Shown: positions 25,183-33,339 of the stretch, one piece after another
How positions within the stretch are numbered: position 1 is the stretch's first letter
Layout of the letters: each line of letters starts with the position of its first letter
NCBI GenBank assembly: GCA_022732315.1
Contig: JAIJUV010000003.1
Location: forward strand, 1 to 45,745
Length of the DNA stretch: 45,745 nt
Reading direction: 5' to 3'
Origin: Prevotella sp.
GTDB lineage: Bacteria; Bacteroidota; Bacteroidia; Bacteroidales; Bacteroidaceae
Made by a program: the position numbers and the translations under genes
Notes under the pieces: model-generated
Told to the model about the DNA's origin: nothing
Seen by the model: only the letters and a program-made list of their open reading frames with translations
Database searches by the model: none

Positions 25183-27705
25183 ATGAACAAGAAAACATTA
25201 TTGGGCGTAGTTTTGATGAGTGGGCTTTTAGCTCATCCGTTGAACGCCCGCGAACATCAGTCTTTTGATAAAGACTGGCTTTTCGTTTTAGCCGATAGTG
25301 CCGGTATGCAGAAATCGGAGTATGCTGACGGACATTGGCGCCGCTTGAATCTCCCTCACGATTGGGCGATAGAGGGCGATTTCGCTCCATCCAATCCTTC
25401 GGGAGCCAGCGGTGGCGCTCTGCCTGGAGGCATCGGCTGGTATCGCAAGCATTTTTCCGTGAATCCGAAGGAGAAGTACGACCGCTTTACCATCACCTTC
25501 GATGGCGTGTATATGAACTCTACCGTTTATATCAATGGGCACAAATTAGGCACGCGCCCTTATGGATACAGCACCTTTGAGTACGACCTTACACCTTATA
25601 TCAATAGGAAGGGCGATAATGTCATCGCCGTGAAGGTGGATAACAGCGACCAGCCCAACAGCCGCTGGTATTCGGGCTGCGGCATCTATCGCCATGTATG
25701 GCTCACCAAGACCATGAAGAAGGCATACATCCCTCAGTGGGGACAGTATGTATCTACCACGCCGCAGGGTGATGTGAAGGTGAAGGTGGATTTCCTTGCC
25801 CAGGGCAGCAAGATGAAACTTTCCATCCGCAACACCATCTACGATGCCGAAGGTAAGGTGGTGGCAAAGAGCCAGGGCAACGAGGTGCAGCAGCTTAAGG
25901 TAAAGAATCCGCAGCTCTGGGATATCGCAAAAGGTTATCTCTATAGCGTGAAGAGCGAGCTGGTGGTGAATGGTAAGGTGGTGGATACCGCTACTACCAC
26001 CACAGGCTTCAGGGATGTGAAGTTTGATGCGCAGAAGGGTTTCTTCCTCAATGGCAGGAACATCAAGATCAATGGTGTCTGCGAGCACCACGACTTTGGC
26101 TGTCTGGGTGCAGCCGTAAATGAGGATGCGATGCATCGCAAGCTCACCATCCTCCGTGATATGGGTGTGAATGCCATCCGAAGCAGTCATAATCCTCCGG
26201 CTCCGGAACTCTTGAACATGTGCGATTCGATGGGCCTCCTCGTGATGGACGAGAGTTTCGATATGTGGCGCCGCAAGAAATCGAATGGCGACTATGCCCG
26301 CTTCTTTGGTGAATGGCATAAGCGCGATCTTTCTGATTTGATAAAACGGGATAGAAACCATCCGAGCATCATCATGTGGAGCATCGGCAACGAGGTGCTG
26401 GAACAGTGGTCGGATGCCGCTGCCGATACGCTTTCGCTGGAGCAGGCGAATCTGATATTGAATGCCGGGCACGATGCTTCAACCCTGGCACATAGCGATG
26501 AACTGAGCGTAAACTCGCTCCTGACGCAGCATCTTGCCAAGCTGGTGAAGGAGAACGACCCTTGGGGCACGCGTCCGGTTACGGCTGGTTGCAACGAACC
26601 TGACCCTAAGAACCATCTCTTCAAGAGCGGTGCCATCGATGTCATCGGTTTCAACTACCATCATCAGTGGGTGAAGGATGTGCCCAAGAACTTCCCTAAC
26701 AAGCCGTTCATCCTTTCGGAAAGTGTTTCTGCCCTGCAGACCCGCGGCTATTACATGATGCCGAGCGACCATATCTATACGGCACCGAAGGAATGGTGGC
26801 TGCCCTATACCGACCCATCTTTTATGTGTTCGGCATACGACAACATGCATGCTTCGTGGAGCAGTACCCATGAGGAAACCTGGGATGTGGTGAAGCACAA
26901 CGACTTTGTGGGTGGCCAGTTTATCTGGACCGGTTTCGATTACATCGGAGAACCTACGCCTTACGCTTATCCGGCACGCAGCAGTTATTTCGGCATCATC
27001 GACCTGGCGGGTCTTCCGAAGGACAGTTATTACATGTATCAGAGTGAGTGGACCAGCAAGGATGTGCTCCATCTCTTCCCTCACTGGAACTGGCTCCCGG
27101 GTCAGACCATCGATATGTGGTGCTATTATAACCATGCCGACGAGGTGGAACTTTTTGTGAATGGCAAGAGCCAGGGCGTTCGCAAGAAGACTGTTTATGG
27201 GGCGAAGAACGAAGGCGATGCTTTCCTGAAGAGTACGGAGTATCACGTGATGTGGCGTGTAAACTTCGAATCGGGAGAGGTGAAGGTAGTGGCAAGAAAG
27301 AATGGCAAGCAGGTGGCAGAACAGACCATCAGAACGGCTGGTGCCCCTCATCATCTCGTGTTGAAGAAAACCTATCAGGGTAATCTGGCTTTTGGAGCCT
27401 CTGAACCAACTACTTTCGTCGAGGTGAATGTGGTGGATAAGGATGGAAATCTTTGTCCGAATGCCAGCAACCAGATATTCTTCTCTGTAGAAGGAAAGGA
27501 AGCTGAAATGGCAACTTCGAAAGGGCTTGATAATAAGGCAGAACTCAAGATTCTTGGCACCGATAATGGTTGCCAAACCTCGCTGGAGCGCTTCACCGAC
27601 CCTCATCGCAAGGCATTCTTTGGTAAATGTGTAGTAGTTTTGAAAGGTAAAGGCTCCCTGAAAGCGGAGGCTGTTGATTTGAAAGATGCAACATTGAGTC
27701 TTTAA
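25183..27705 (+). CDS. GH2 glycoside hydrolase, beta-galactosidase-like, exported
   Basis: 840 residues from the ATG at 25183, which begins a signal peptide (MNKKTLLGVVLMSGLLAHPLNA). An earlier in-frame ATG at 25132 sits inside the inverted repeat and is unlikely. Domain order is the GH2 sugar-binding jelly roll (about 25-175), immunoglobulin-like domain (to about 280), TIM barrel (about 285-600) and extra C-terminal beta domains. Glu404 in WSIGNEV is the predicted acid/base and Glu513 in ILSESVSA the nucleophile. It likely removes beta-linked galactose (or glucuronic acid/mannose in other GH2 subgroups) from an oligosaccharide in the periplasm. The gene shares a direction and probably a transcript with GH31. 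Confidence 0.87.
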   Translation: MNKKTLLGVVLMSGLLAHPLNAREHQSFDKDWLFVLADSAGMQKSEYADGHWRRLNLPHDWAIEGDFAPSNPSGASGGALPGGIGWYRKHFSVNPKEKYDRFTITFDGVYMNSTVYINGHKLGTRPYGYSTFEYDLTPYINRKGDNVIAVKVDNSDQPNSRWYSGCGIYRHVWLTKTMKKAYIPQWGQYVSTTPQGDVKVKVDFLAQGSKMKLSIRNTIYDAEGKVVAKSQGNEVQQLKVKNPQLWDIAKGYLYSVKSELVVNGKVVDTATTTTGFRDVKFDAQKGFFLNGRNIKINGVCEHHDFGCLGAAVNEDAMHRKLTILRDMGVNAIRSSHNPPAPELLNMCDSMGLLVMDESFDMWRRKKSNGDYARFFGEWHKRDLSDLIKRDRNHPSIIMWSIGNEVLEQWSDAAADTLSLEQANLILNAGHDASTLAHSDELSVNSLLTQHLAKLVKENDPWGTRPVTAGCNEPDPKNHLFKSGAIDVIGFNYHHQWVKDVPKNFPNKPFILSESVSALQTRGYYMMPSDHIYTAPKEWWLPYTDPSFMCSAYDNMHASWSSTHEETWDVVKHNDFVGGQFIWTGFDYIGEPTPYAYPARSSYFGIIDLAGLPKDSYYMYQSEWTSKDVLHLFPHWNWLPGQTIDMWCYYNHADEVELFVNGKSQGVRKKTVYGAKNEGDAFLKSTEYHVMWRVNFESGEVKVVARKNGKQVAEQTIRTAGAPHHLVLKKTYQGNLAFGASEPTTFVEVNVVDKDGNLCPNASNQIFFSVEGKEAEMATSKGLDNKAELKILGTDNGCQTSLERFTDPHRKAFFGKCVVVLKGKGSLKAEAVDLKDATLSL

Positions 27706-27742
27706 AAATCAATAAAAATTCGTTTTTCTCGTTTGTTTTTAC

Positions 27743-27784
27743 TATCTTTGCAAGCGGATTCGACTTTCGGGTTGTTTCCGCTTG
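27743..27784 (+). promoter_or_regulatory. Promoter box and leader hairpin of the GNAT gene
   Basis: TATCTTTG (27743-27750) is followed at once by CAAGCGGA (27751-27758), which pairs perfectly with TCCGCTTG (27777-27784). The hairpin would lie at the very 5' end of the transcript. Confidence 0.5.
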
Positions 27785-27808
27785 TTTCATAAATAACTAA
27801 AAGGGAAA

Positions 27809-28384
27809 ATGAAAGTACATATAGAGCAAGGTACGCCTGATAAGGCATCACATATTGCATCGCTCATCATGGAAGCGATGAACACAGACTGCTGCCAGAA
27901 CTTCGCTGGTCCGCATCATACTTTGGTGGATTTCCATCAGATGATGGAGCGTCTGGTAAAGATGGAAGATAGTCAGTACAGCTATCTTAACACGCTGGTG
28001 GCTAGCAACAGCGAGGGTATCATCACCGGTATCCTTGTGGCATACGATGGTGCCCGATTGAAGGAACTGCGCAGACAGTTTATCAAGGAGGCTATCGTAA
28101 GCTTCGGCATCGACTATTCGGCAATGGATGCAGAGACAGAAGCTGGCGAGTTTTATCTCGACAGTTTAGCTGTTTCCAGCAGTTTCCGTGGCAAGGGCAT
28201 CGCCAAGCAGCTCCTGGCTGCTGCCATCGAGAAAGCCAGAGAGTTGGGTATCCCTAAGGTGGGCCTGCTCGTAGACAAGGGGAATCCGAGAGCGGAGAAG
28301 CTCTATGCCAGCATCGGATTTAAATATGTCAACGATACTGTATGGGGAGGTCACGGCATGAGACACCTGCAATACACCATCTAA
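27809..28384 (+). CDS. GNAT family N-acetyltransferase
   Basis: 191 residues. The acetyl-CoA-binding motif A is YLDSLAVSSSFRGKGIAKQLLAAAIEKA (about 112-139, the R-x-x-G-x-A loop RGKGIA), followed by VGLLVDKGNPRAEKLYASIGFKYV, a typical motif B. It likely acetylates an amine on a small molecule or protein in the cytosol. The substrate cannot be told. It has its own -7 box and a leader hairpin and is followed by a strong terminator, so it is probably a single-gene unit rather than part of the sugar locus. Confidence 0.85.
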   Translation: MKVHIEQGTPDKASHIASLIMEAMNTDCCQNFAGPHHTLVDFHQMMERLVKMEDSQYSYLNTLVASNSEGIITGILVAYDGARLKELRRQFIKEAIVSFGIDYSAMDAETEAGEFYLDSLAVSSSFRGKGIAKQLLAAAIEKARELGIPKVGLLVDKGNPRAEKLYASIGFKYVNDTVWGGHGMRHLQYTI

Positions 28385-28435
28385 ATATGGCGATAAGTAT
28401 GAAGAAATAAACGATAGGCTCGTTTATCACATATA

Positions 28436-28551
28436 CAAAAGCCCGGCATCGCATCACTGCGGGCCGGGCTTTTATCACTAATCAACAAAAACTAATAAAA
28501 TATTATTAAACCTATATAACCTTGCGTATGAAATGTCTTTTATCTTAATTT
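28436..28551 (-). ncRNA. Candidate small RNA of about 115 nt
   Basis: A minus-strand TATCTTTG box (28557-28564) has no gene behind it. About 85 nt downstream lies the strong hairpin at 28437-28473, which works as a terminator in this direction too. No open reading frame of note is present. The -33 element is poor, so this is tentative. Confidence 0.3.
28437..28473 (+). terminator. Strong bidirectional terminator after the GNAT gene
   Basis: AAAAGCCCGGC (28437-28447) pairs perfectly with GCCGGGCTTTT (28463-28473) with T-runs on both strands. Confidence 0.85.
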
Positions 28552-28618
28552 CGTTGCAAAGATACGTATATTGTTTGATATTTCATTATTTTTGCTGCAA
28601 TATCTTCTTTTTTTCAGA

Positions 28619-28633
28619 GTAAACGTTTGCACA
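28619..28633. promoter_or_regulatory. LacI-type palindrome, third copy
   Basis: GTAAACGTTTGC is identical over 12 bp to the site at the LacI gene promoter. It lies just beyond the symporter stop and about 55 bp upstream of the orphan minus-strand promoter box. Confidence 0.35.
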
Positions 28634-28643
28634 ATGTTGTATA

Positions 28644-30020
28644 TTATTCCAATTCCTCAATCTCACTCTCGTCCATATCTCGGTCGAGTCGGTCTCTCCA
28701 GAGATACTTTCTCGTTTCGTGGACGATGATGCCGCTGAGACAGAGCAGGGAAACGAGGTTAGGGATAGCCATGAGGGCATTCATGCAGTCGGCGATGTTC
28801 CATACCAATCCCAGGCTGATGACGCTACCGATGAAAATACTGATGATGTAGAGCATTCGATAGCAGAGCATCCATTTCTTTCCCTTGAGATATTCCACGC
28901 AGCGCTCGCCGTAATAACTCCAGCCCAGGGTGGTGCTGAAGGCAAAGGTGCTCAAACCGAAGGTGAGCAATGGGGCACCGATATATGGAATCTTGCTGAA
29001 CGCTGCCTTGGTAAGCGCAGCACCGTTGTGATAGTCGATATCAGGATAAGCGATGATGCTCGATGTGATGACCAGTCCGGTGAGGGCACAGATAATCACG
29101 GTATCCCAAAAAGTACCTGTGGATGAAACCAGTGCTTGGCGCACAGGGTTGCGGGTCTGTGCCGCTGCAGCAACGATAGGGGCAGAACCCAAACCGCTCT
29201 CGTTGGAGAACAGACCACGGGCGATACCATAGCGGGCTGCCATCATCAGGGTGCTGCCCGCAAAACCGCCACCCGCTGCCTTGGTGGTGAATGCCGATTC
29301 AAGGATGACCTTGATGGCTGGCATGAGATAGGCATGGTTGACGATGAGGATGTAGATGCAGCCCAGCACATAGAAGAGTGCCATGAATGGCACGAGCATG
29401 CCGCATACCTTAGAAATGGTCTTTACGCCACCGATGATAACGGCAGCTCCGAGTGCTGTGACGATGGCTCCCGTGATATAAGGAGAAATGCCATACTGGT
29501 TCTCTACCAGGGTAGAGATGGCGTTAGCCTGTACGGTGCTTCCGATGCCGAAAGAGGCGAGGGCGGCAAAGAGTGCGAAGAGGATGGCTAGCCACTTCCA
29601 TCCCAAACCTTTCTCCAGGGCATACATCGGACCGCCAAGCATCCGTCCACGCTTGGTCTTCACACGATATTTCACGGCAAGCAAGCCCTCGGCATATTTG
29701 GTTGAAATACCGAATACACCCGTAAGCCAGCACCAGAGCACGGCACCTGGACCTCCAAGGGCAATGGCGGTGGCCACACCGATGATGTTACCTGTACCAA
29801 TGGTTGCAGCAAGGGCAGTAGCCAAGGCACCAAACTGTGAAACATCTCCCGTGGCATTCTTGTCTTTCTTTATTGACAGCGCTATCGCCTTGAATATCTT
29901 GCGCTGTGGAAAGCGCAGGCGAATGGTCAGGAAAATGTGGGTTCCTAACAGAAGGATAATCATTGGCCATCCCCAGAGGAATGAACTGAATGCGGTGAAA
30001 AAATCGTTGATAGTCTCCAT
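28644..30020 (-). CDS. Sodium:alanine (AGCS/DAACS) amino acid symporter
   Basis: 458 residues with about ten transmembrane helices. Family signatures are ATALAATIGTGNIIGVATAIALGGPGAVLW (about 68-97) and the later GLFSNESGLGSAPIVAAAAQTRNPVRQAL (about 270-298). It imports alanine or glycine with Na+ across the inner membrane. The gene lies 75 nt downstream of the second DUF4230 gene in the same direction. The spacer contains copies of that gene's 3' end, so it may share a transcript. Length and motifs are normal for the family. Confidence 0.92.
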   Translation of the reverse strand: METINDFFTAFSSFLWGWPMIILLLGTHIFLTIRLRFPQRKIFKAIALSIKKDKNATGDVSQFGALATALAATIGTGNIIGVATAIALGGPGAVLWCWLTGVFGISTKYAEGLLAVKYRVKTKRGRMLGGPMYALEKGLGWKWLAILFALFAALASFGIGSTVQANAISTLVENQYGISPYITGAIVTALGAAVIIGGVKTISKVCGMLVPFMALFYVLGCIYILIVNHAYLMPAIKVILESAFTTKAAGGGFAGSTLMMAARYGIARGLFSNESGLGSAPIVAAAAQTRNPVRQALVSSTGTFWDTVIICALTGLVITSSIIAYPDIDYHNGAALTKAAFSKIPYIGAPLLTFGLSTFAFSTTLGWSYYGERCVEYLKGKKWMLCYRMLYIISIFIGSVISLGLVWNIADCMNALMAIPNLVSLLCLSGIIVHETRKYLWRDRLDRDMDESEIEELE

Positions 30021-30053
30021 CTTTCTTTCTCTCTTTAAATGTTTATTGTTTTT

Positions 30054-30116
30054 TTATTCCTCGAATTCAATCTTGATATATCTTGAATCCAATCTTTATT
30101 TCTCGAATTCAATCTT
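30054..30116 (-). repeat. Three copies of the DUF4230 gene 3' end
   Basis: The 21 bases at 30096-30116 encode the last residues K-I-E-F-E-K and stop of the DUF4230 gene. They recur at 30054-30074 with one mismatch, and a diverged copy lies between (about 30075-30096). The unit is seven codons long. Confidence 0.85.
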
Positions 30117-30674
30117 TACATTGTTGAAACCCATGGCTTTGAGCATTTCCCTGAACTGTTGCTTGGCATTTCTCTGTGCCGTCTGGATATTCACGGGGGT
30201 GATGCAGCGCTTCTTCATCATGGTGTAGGCACGGTCGTACATCGCCTGGCGGTCGGCTCCGGTCCACTTTCCTTCTTCAAAGAAGCTTTTGGTGCGGGCT
30301 TCGTCGATGAAGTTGTTGTCGAGAAGGCGGATTGGGGGCAGGGTGCAGGTGATGGAGTTTTTTTCTTCATCCACTTTCATCCATCCTTCCTTCACGTCTT
30401 TCATGTCGATGCCCATCCTGAGGGTTCCGTAGTAGATACGTACCAGCTGGTCGTCGCCAAAGAAGCCGCGGCGCACGGTGTCAACGAGTTCCTCGTCGTT
30501 GATGGCGAGAAATTCCCATTGTCCTATCGCCTCGATACTCTCCACCTGGGTAGGCGAGAGGGTGGTCTTTTCTTCTGTAGCCACCTCCACCGTATTGTCT
30601 TTATTGAGCCAGTATAATGCTCCGCCTATCACCACGGCAAGGAGCACGATAAGCATAATTCCATATTTCTTCAT
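30096..30674 (-). CDS. DUF4230 family membrane-anchored protein, second of a pair
   Basis: 192 residues. One N-terminal transmembrane or uncleaved signal segment (about 5-23: IMLIVLLAVVIGGALYWL) precedes a soluble domain with a TTLSPTQVESIEAIGQWEFLAIN stretch like DUF4230. Function is unknown. It starts 12 nt after the stop of the other DUF4230 gene. The two proteins differ a lot, so they look like an old duplication or a heteromeric pair rather than a recent copy. Its last seven codons with the stop are copied downstream. The C-terminal region (TMMKKRCITPVNIQTAQRNAKQQF) is rich in basic residues. Confidence 0.7.
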   Translation of the reverse strand: MKKYGIMLIVLLAVVIGGALYWLNKDNTVEVATEEKTTLSPTQVESIEAIGQWEFLAINDEELVDTVRRGFFGDDQLVRIYYGTLRMGIDMKDVKEGWMKVDEEKNSITCTLPPIRLLDNNFIDEARTKSFFEEGKWTGADRQAMYDRAYTMMKKRCITPVNIQTAQRNAKQQFREMLKAMGFNNVKIEFEK

Positions 30675-30686
30675 GTCTGAGTCCTC

Positions 30687-31400
30687 CTATTTTGATGCCT
30701 GGTCTGGGGCGTTCTTCTTTTCTATGGTTGTCTTGTCGCTCAGTCCGTTGGAGATGAATCCCTTCAGATCCTGCAGGGTAAACTTCTTGCGGAAACTGAT
30801 CTTGATGTTCTCTTCCTTGAATCCCATGTCGATGAGCATCGGGATGAGTGTGTTGGCAGCACTGAATTGTGCCTGCTCCATCAGGTCGATATTCGGAATA
30901 TCGTTGATGATGCTCTGGCGGCCCTGCTGTTCCAGCTTCGTCAGTTCGGCATCGGTGAAGTTGCTTCGTGTCAGCGAAACGTATTGCTTCACTGCCTTGT
31001 GGTCTATCTTGCTGCTGGTGAGCACCAGTTTCGGGTCGGGCAGGATGATTTCAATCTTGTCGCCCTTTCGGGATACGTTCTTCTGCGAGAATCCCTCGAA
31101 ATCCACATACGCCTTGATGGTGGCATCCATTGGGATGGCTACCTTGCGGTTGGATCCCGGAATATGGATGTTGAAATCCTTCTTCATGAAAGAACCTTTC
31201 AGGTTCAGCTGGTCATCATGGGTGATGATTTTGTGAACATGCGCTTCGGCTGTGTAGAGACGACTGCACTTCTGTATCTGCATCACCATCACCGGAATGG
31301 TGTCGATGACGTTTGCTTTTTCTTCCGTTGGCTGCTTCTGCGAGCAGGCTGAAAAGGCGAGAATCATGGCAGATAATATGATATTTAATAACTTCTTCAT
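30687..31400 (-). CDS. DUF4230 family lipoprotein, first of a pair
   Basis: 237 residues from the ATG at 31400. The longer frame adds 12 codons, but its start lies at the promoter (-7 box at 31423-31430), so the shorter form is preferred. A lipoprotein signal ends at LAFSAC (Cys about 19), followed by a polar linker and a soluble DUF4230-type domain (MQIQKCSRLYTAEAHVHKII onward). It is likely attached to the inner or outer membrane facing the periplasm. Function is unknown. It is the first gene of the unit that includes the second DUF4230 gene and possibly the alanine symporter. Confidence 0.7.
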   Translation of the reverse strand: MKKLLNIILSAMILAFSACSQKQPTEEKANVIDTIPVMVMQIQKCSRLYTAEAHVHKIITHDDQLNLKGSFMKKDFNIHIPGSNRKVAIPMDATIKAYVDFEGFSQKNVSRKGDKIEIILPDPKLVLTSSKIDHKAVKQYVSLTRSNFTDAELTKLEQQGRQSIINDIPNIDLMEQAQFSAANTLIPMLIDMGFKEENIKISFRKKFTLQDLKGFISNGLSDKTTIEKKNAPDQASK

Positions 31401-31422
31401 ACAAAATGTTTTAAAATCGTTG

Positions 31423-31454
31423 CAAAGATACGACAATTTGTTTGAAAAACCAAA
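31423..31454 (-). promoter_or_regulatory. Promoter of the DUF4230 operon
   Basis: On the minus strand TTTG (31451-31454), a 20-nt spacer and TATCTTTG (31423-31430) match consensus. The box is 22 nt before the chosen start. Confidence 0.7.
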
Positions 31455-31470
31455 GAAAAAGGTAAAAAAT

Positions 31471-31509
31471 AAAAGCTCTTGAAGCTAAAAAGTAACTTCA
31501 AGAGCTTTT
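31471..31509 (-). terminator. Terminator of the TPR-ribH-hypothetical operon
   Basis: AAAAGCTCTTGAAG (31471-31484) pairs perfectly over 14 bp with CTTCAAGAGCTTTT (31496-31509). On the minus strand TTTTATTTTTT follows. Confidence 0.85.
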
Positions 31510-31519
31510 GGTGTCTCAT

Positions 31520-31559
31520 TTTATTTCAAGAGTTTCTCTTTTTTTATTTCAAGAGTTTC
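31520..31559 (-). repeat. 23-bp tandem copy of a gene 3' end
   Basis: TTTATTTCAAGAGTTTC at 31543-31559, holding the last codons and stop of the hypothetical gene, recurs exactly at 31520-31536. Confidence 0.85.
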
Positions 31560-31924
31560 CTGTATTCCTTGTCAAATCCCTGTGGATGGCGACCGGTGAA
31601 GAGGATGTTCAGGAGGCAGTTGGCAGCTATCTCAACATCATTGAGGTCAGCTCCCTTTCCTTTCTTGATCTCCTTACCCAGACATACATCCCAGTTGCAA
31701 AAGAAGCAACTGTCGTTGGCTCCCACAAACATATCGCTGGAGTTTGGATCTTCTATCAGTTCGAAGCGAATCACCTTCTTGGAACTGATAGGCTGGATGT
31801 CGCAAAGCATATTGAATGCCTTTTCGAACACATCGCGATGCACTTGAGCATTAGGAAACATCGCATTGAGCGTTGGGAATATCTCCTCAAACTCAAATGA
31901 CTGAAATAACTGATAGAGTTTCAT
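31544..31924 (-). CDS. Conserved hypothetical protein
   Basis: 126 residues, soluble, no signal peptide or membrane segment. I do not recognise a domain. It has a Cys-rich patch near the middle (NDSCFFCNWDVCLG, about 70-83) that could bind metal, and an acidic N-terminal half. It is the last gene of the TPR-ribH group, 44 nt after the ribH stop, and ends at a strong terminator. Its final codons and stop are duplicated immediately downstream. Composition matches the neighbours. The reading frame is supported by the operon position and by the terminator placed just after the stop. Confidence 0.7.
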   Translation of the reverse strand: MKLYQLFQSFEFEEIFPTLNAMFPNAQVHRDVFEKAFNMLCDIQPISSKKVIRFELIEDPNSSDMFVGANDSCFFCNWDVCLGKEIKKGKGADLNDVEIAANCLLNILFTGRHPQGFDKEYRKLLK

Positions 31925-31968
31925 ATGATACCTTATTTATATATATGATACAAAAATCCTTTTCTCTA

Positions 31969-32445
31969 TTAGAACTTCGCCATCTTGATAGCGTCGATAG
32001 CGCACTCGTCACCCTTGTTGCCCAACTTGCCACCGCTGCGGTCCTTGGCCTGTTGCAGGTCGTTGGTGGTGAGGAGACCATAGATAACAGGAATCTCCTG
32101 TGTGGCGTTGAGGCGTGCGATGCCATAGGTAACACCCTCGCAGATGTAATCGAAGTGAGGAGTCTCACCACGAATCACGCTACCCAGGATGATGACAGCG
32201 TCGTATCCGCCATTGAGAACCATCTGATGAGCGCCGTAAATCAGTTCGAAGCTACCAGGAACCGTCTTCACGTGGATGTTCTCTGGCAGTGCGCCATGCT
32301 TTTCTAGGGTCTTGACGGCTCCGTCGAGCAGGGCACCGGTGATTTCTGGGTTCCATTCAGCCACAACAATGCCGAAGCACATGTTGCTGGCATCAGGTAC
32401 CTTTGAGAAATAGTAGTCCGATAAGTTATGAAGTGCTGTAGCCAT
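31969..32445 (-). CDS. ribH: 6,7-dimethyl-8-ribityllumazine synthase
   Basis: 158 residues, normal length. Diagnostic segments are [12 protein letters not shown] (about 25-36), [11 protein letters not shown] (about 62-72), the phosphate/ribityl site [14 protein letters not shown] (about 88-101) and the C-terminal [12 protein letters not shown]. The cytosolic enzyme, usually pentameric or icosahedral, condenses the 5-amino ribityl-uracil with a butanone phosphate to make lumazine, the step before riboflavin. It lies 53 nt downstream of a TPR-protein gene. No FMN riboswitch or other rib genes are nearby, so riboflavin genes are split in this genome. Confidence 0.96.
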   Translation of the reverse strand: MATALHNLSDYYFSKVPDASNMCFGIVVAEWNPEITGALLDGAVKTLEKHGALPENIHVKTVPGSFELIYGAHQMVLNGGYDAVIILGSVIRGETPHFDYICEGVTYGIARLNATQEIPVIYGLLTTNDLQQAKDRSGGKLGNKGDECAIDAIKMAKF

Positions 32446-32498
32446 ATCTTTTTCTTCCTTTCTTTCTGTTTTTGAATATCTGCTTTCCGGGAAGAAGA

Positions 32499-33194
32499 TT
32501 AGTTGGAAGCACGCTCGATGTACTTGTCAATCTCACCGCTCTGAACGAGCATAGAGTTCACATACTTCTTCTTGATGTCCTGATAGAGGCTCAAGGCGTC
32601 TGCCTTCTTGCCGTCGCTCTCCAGAATTTCACCAGCCTTGATGAGGAATGCAGGAGAAAGAGAGTTGTTGGTATCATCCTCTGCCTTGCTGTCTGCCATG
32701 GAAGCAGCCTTCTTGAAAGCGTCAACAGCCTGGTCGTTCTTCTTGAGGTGAGCATAAACATCGCCGAGAGCTGCCTGAGCTGCTGGACTGATCATCTGGT
32801 CGTCCTTAGAAGAGAAAGCGTCGAGGCTCTTTTCTGCCTCAGCCCACTTGCCGAGGTTCGCGTAGCAGAGACCTGCATAGAGGTTAGCCAGGTTACCTGC
32901 CTTTGTACTGCTGTACTCGCTAGCAATCTTAGCGAAACCTACGTAACCTGCGCCATCACCGTTGAGTGCCTGCTCGAACATCTCGTTTTGGAAGTAAGTC
33001 TGTCCCTTGCCGAGCAATGTGCTTGCCTTGTCCTCACGAGGACCGGCAATCTGAGAGAAGTAACCGAACACACCTGCGATGATAACAACCAGTGCTACCA
33101 CAGCGATAATAATAGCCTTCTTGTTCTTCATGAAGAAGGCTTCCTTCATGTTGAGGCTCTCGATTTCCTGAGCCTGTAAGTTGTTGTTTGCCAT
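32499..33194 (-). CDS. Membrane-anchored tetratricopeptide repeat protein (YfgM-like)
   Basis: 231 residues. A cytosolic N-terminal segment (1-22) is followed by a transmembrane helix (about 24-46: [21 protein letters not shown]) and a periplasmic TPR-like region (about 60-225, repeated A-x-x-G-x-x-Y-x-x-x-G patterns such as [19 protein letters not shown]). It resembles tetratricopeptide-like membrane proteins of the YfgM type that assist protein translocation or envelope folding, but a specific role is not supported. It is the first gene of the unit with ribH and is divergent from recF. Simple A-rich repeats fill the ribosome-binding region. Confidence 0.8.
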   Translation of the reverse strand: MANNNLQAQEIESLNMKEAFFMKNKKAIIIAVVALVVIIAGVFGYFSQIAGPREDKASTLLGKGQTYFQNEMFEQALNGDGAGYVGFAKIASEYSSTKAGNLANLYAGLCYANLGKWAEAEKSLDAFSSKDDQMISPAAQAALGDVYAHLKKNDQAVDAFKKAASMADSKAEDDTNNSLSPAFLIKAGEILESDGKKADALSLYQDIKKKYVNSMLVQSGEIDKYIERASN

Positions 33195-33236
33195 TTTTTA
33201 TTTTTTATTTTTTTATTATTTCTACAGTTTAGGATG

Positions 33237-33244
33237 CAAAAATA
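33237..33244 (-). promoter_or_regulatory. -7 box of the TPR-ribH operon
   Basis: TATTTTTG on the minus strand matches TAnnTTTG, 43 nt before the TPR gene start. Confidence 0.5.
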
Positions 33245-33307
33245 CGCAATTTTATTCAATTATTGAAATTTCTAGCCCACTTTTTTCGTTTTTTGCGCTT
33301 TTTCTAC

Positions 33308-33315
33308 TAACTTTG
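33308..33315 (+). promoter_or_regulatory. -7 box of recF
   Basis: TAACTTTG lies 25 nt before the recF ATG and rules out the longer open frame that starts at 33181. Confidence 0.55.
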
Positions 33316-33339
33316 CAGGCAATAATCAGTAAAGTGTGT

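Noticed and set aside
31969..32498. FMN riboswitch upstream of ribH
   Set aside because: The gap is 53 nt and shows no conserved RFN-element sequence.
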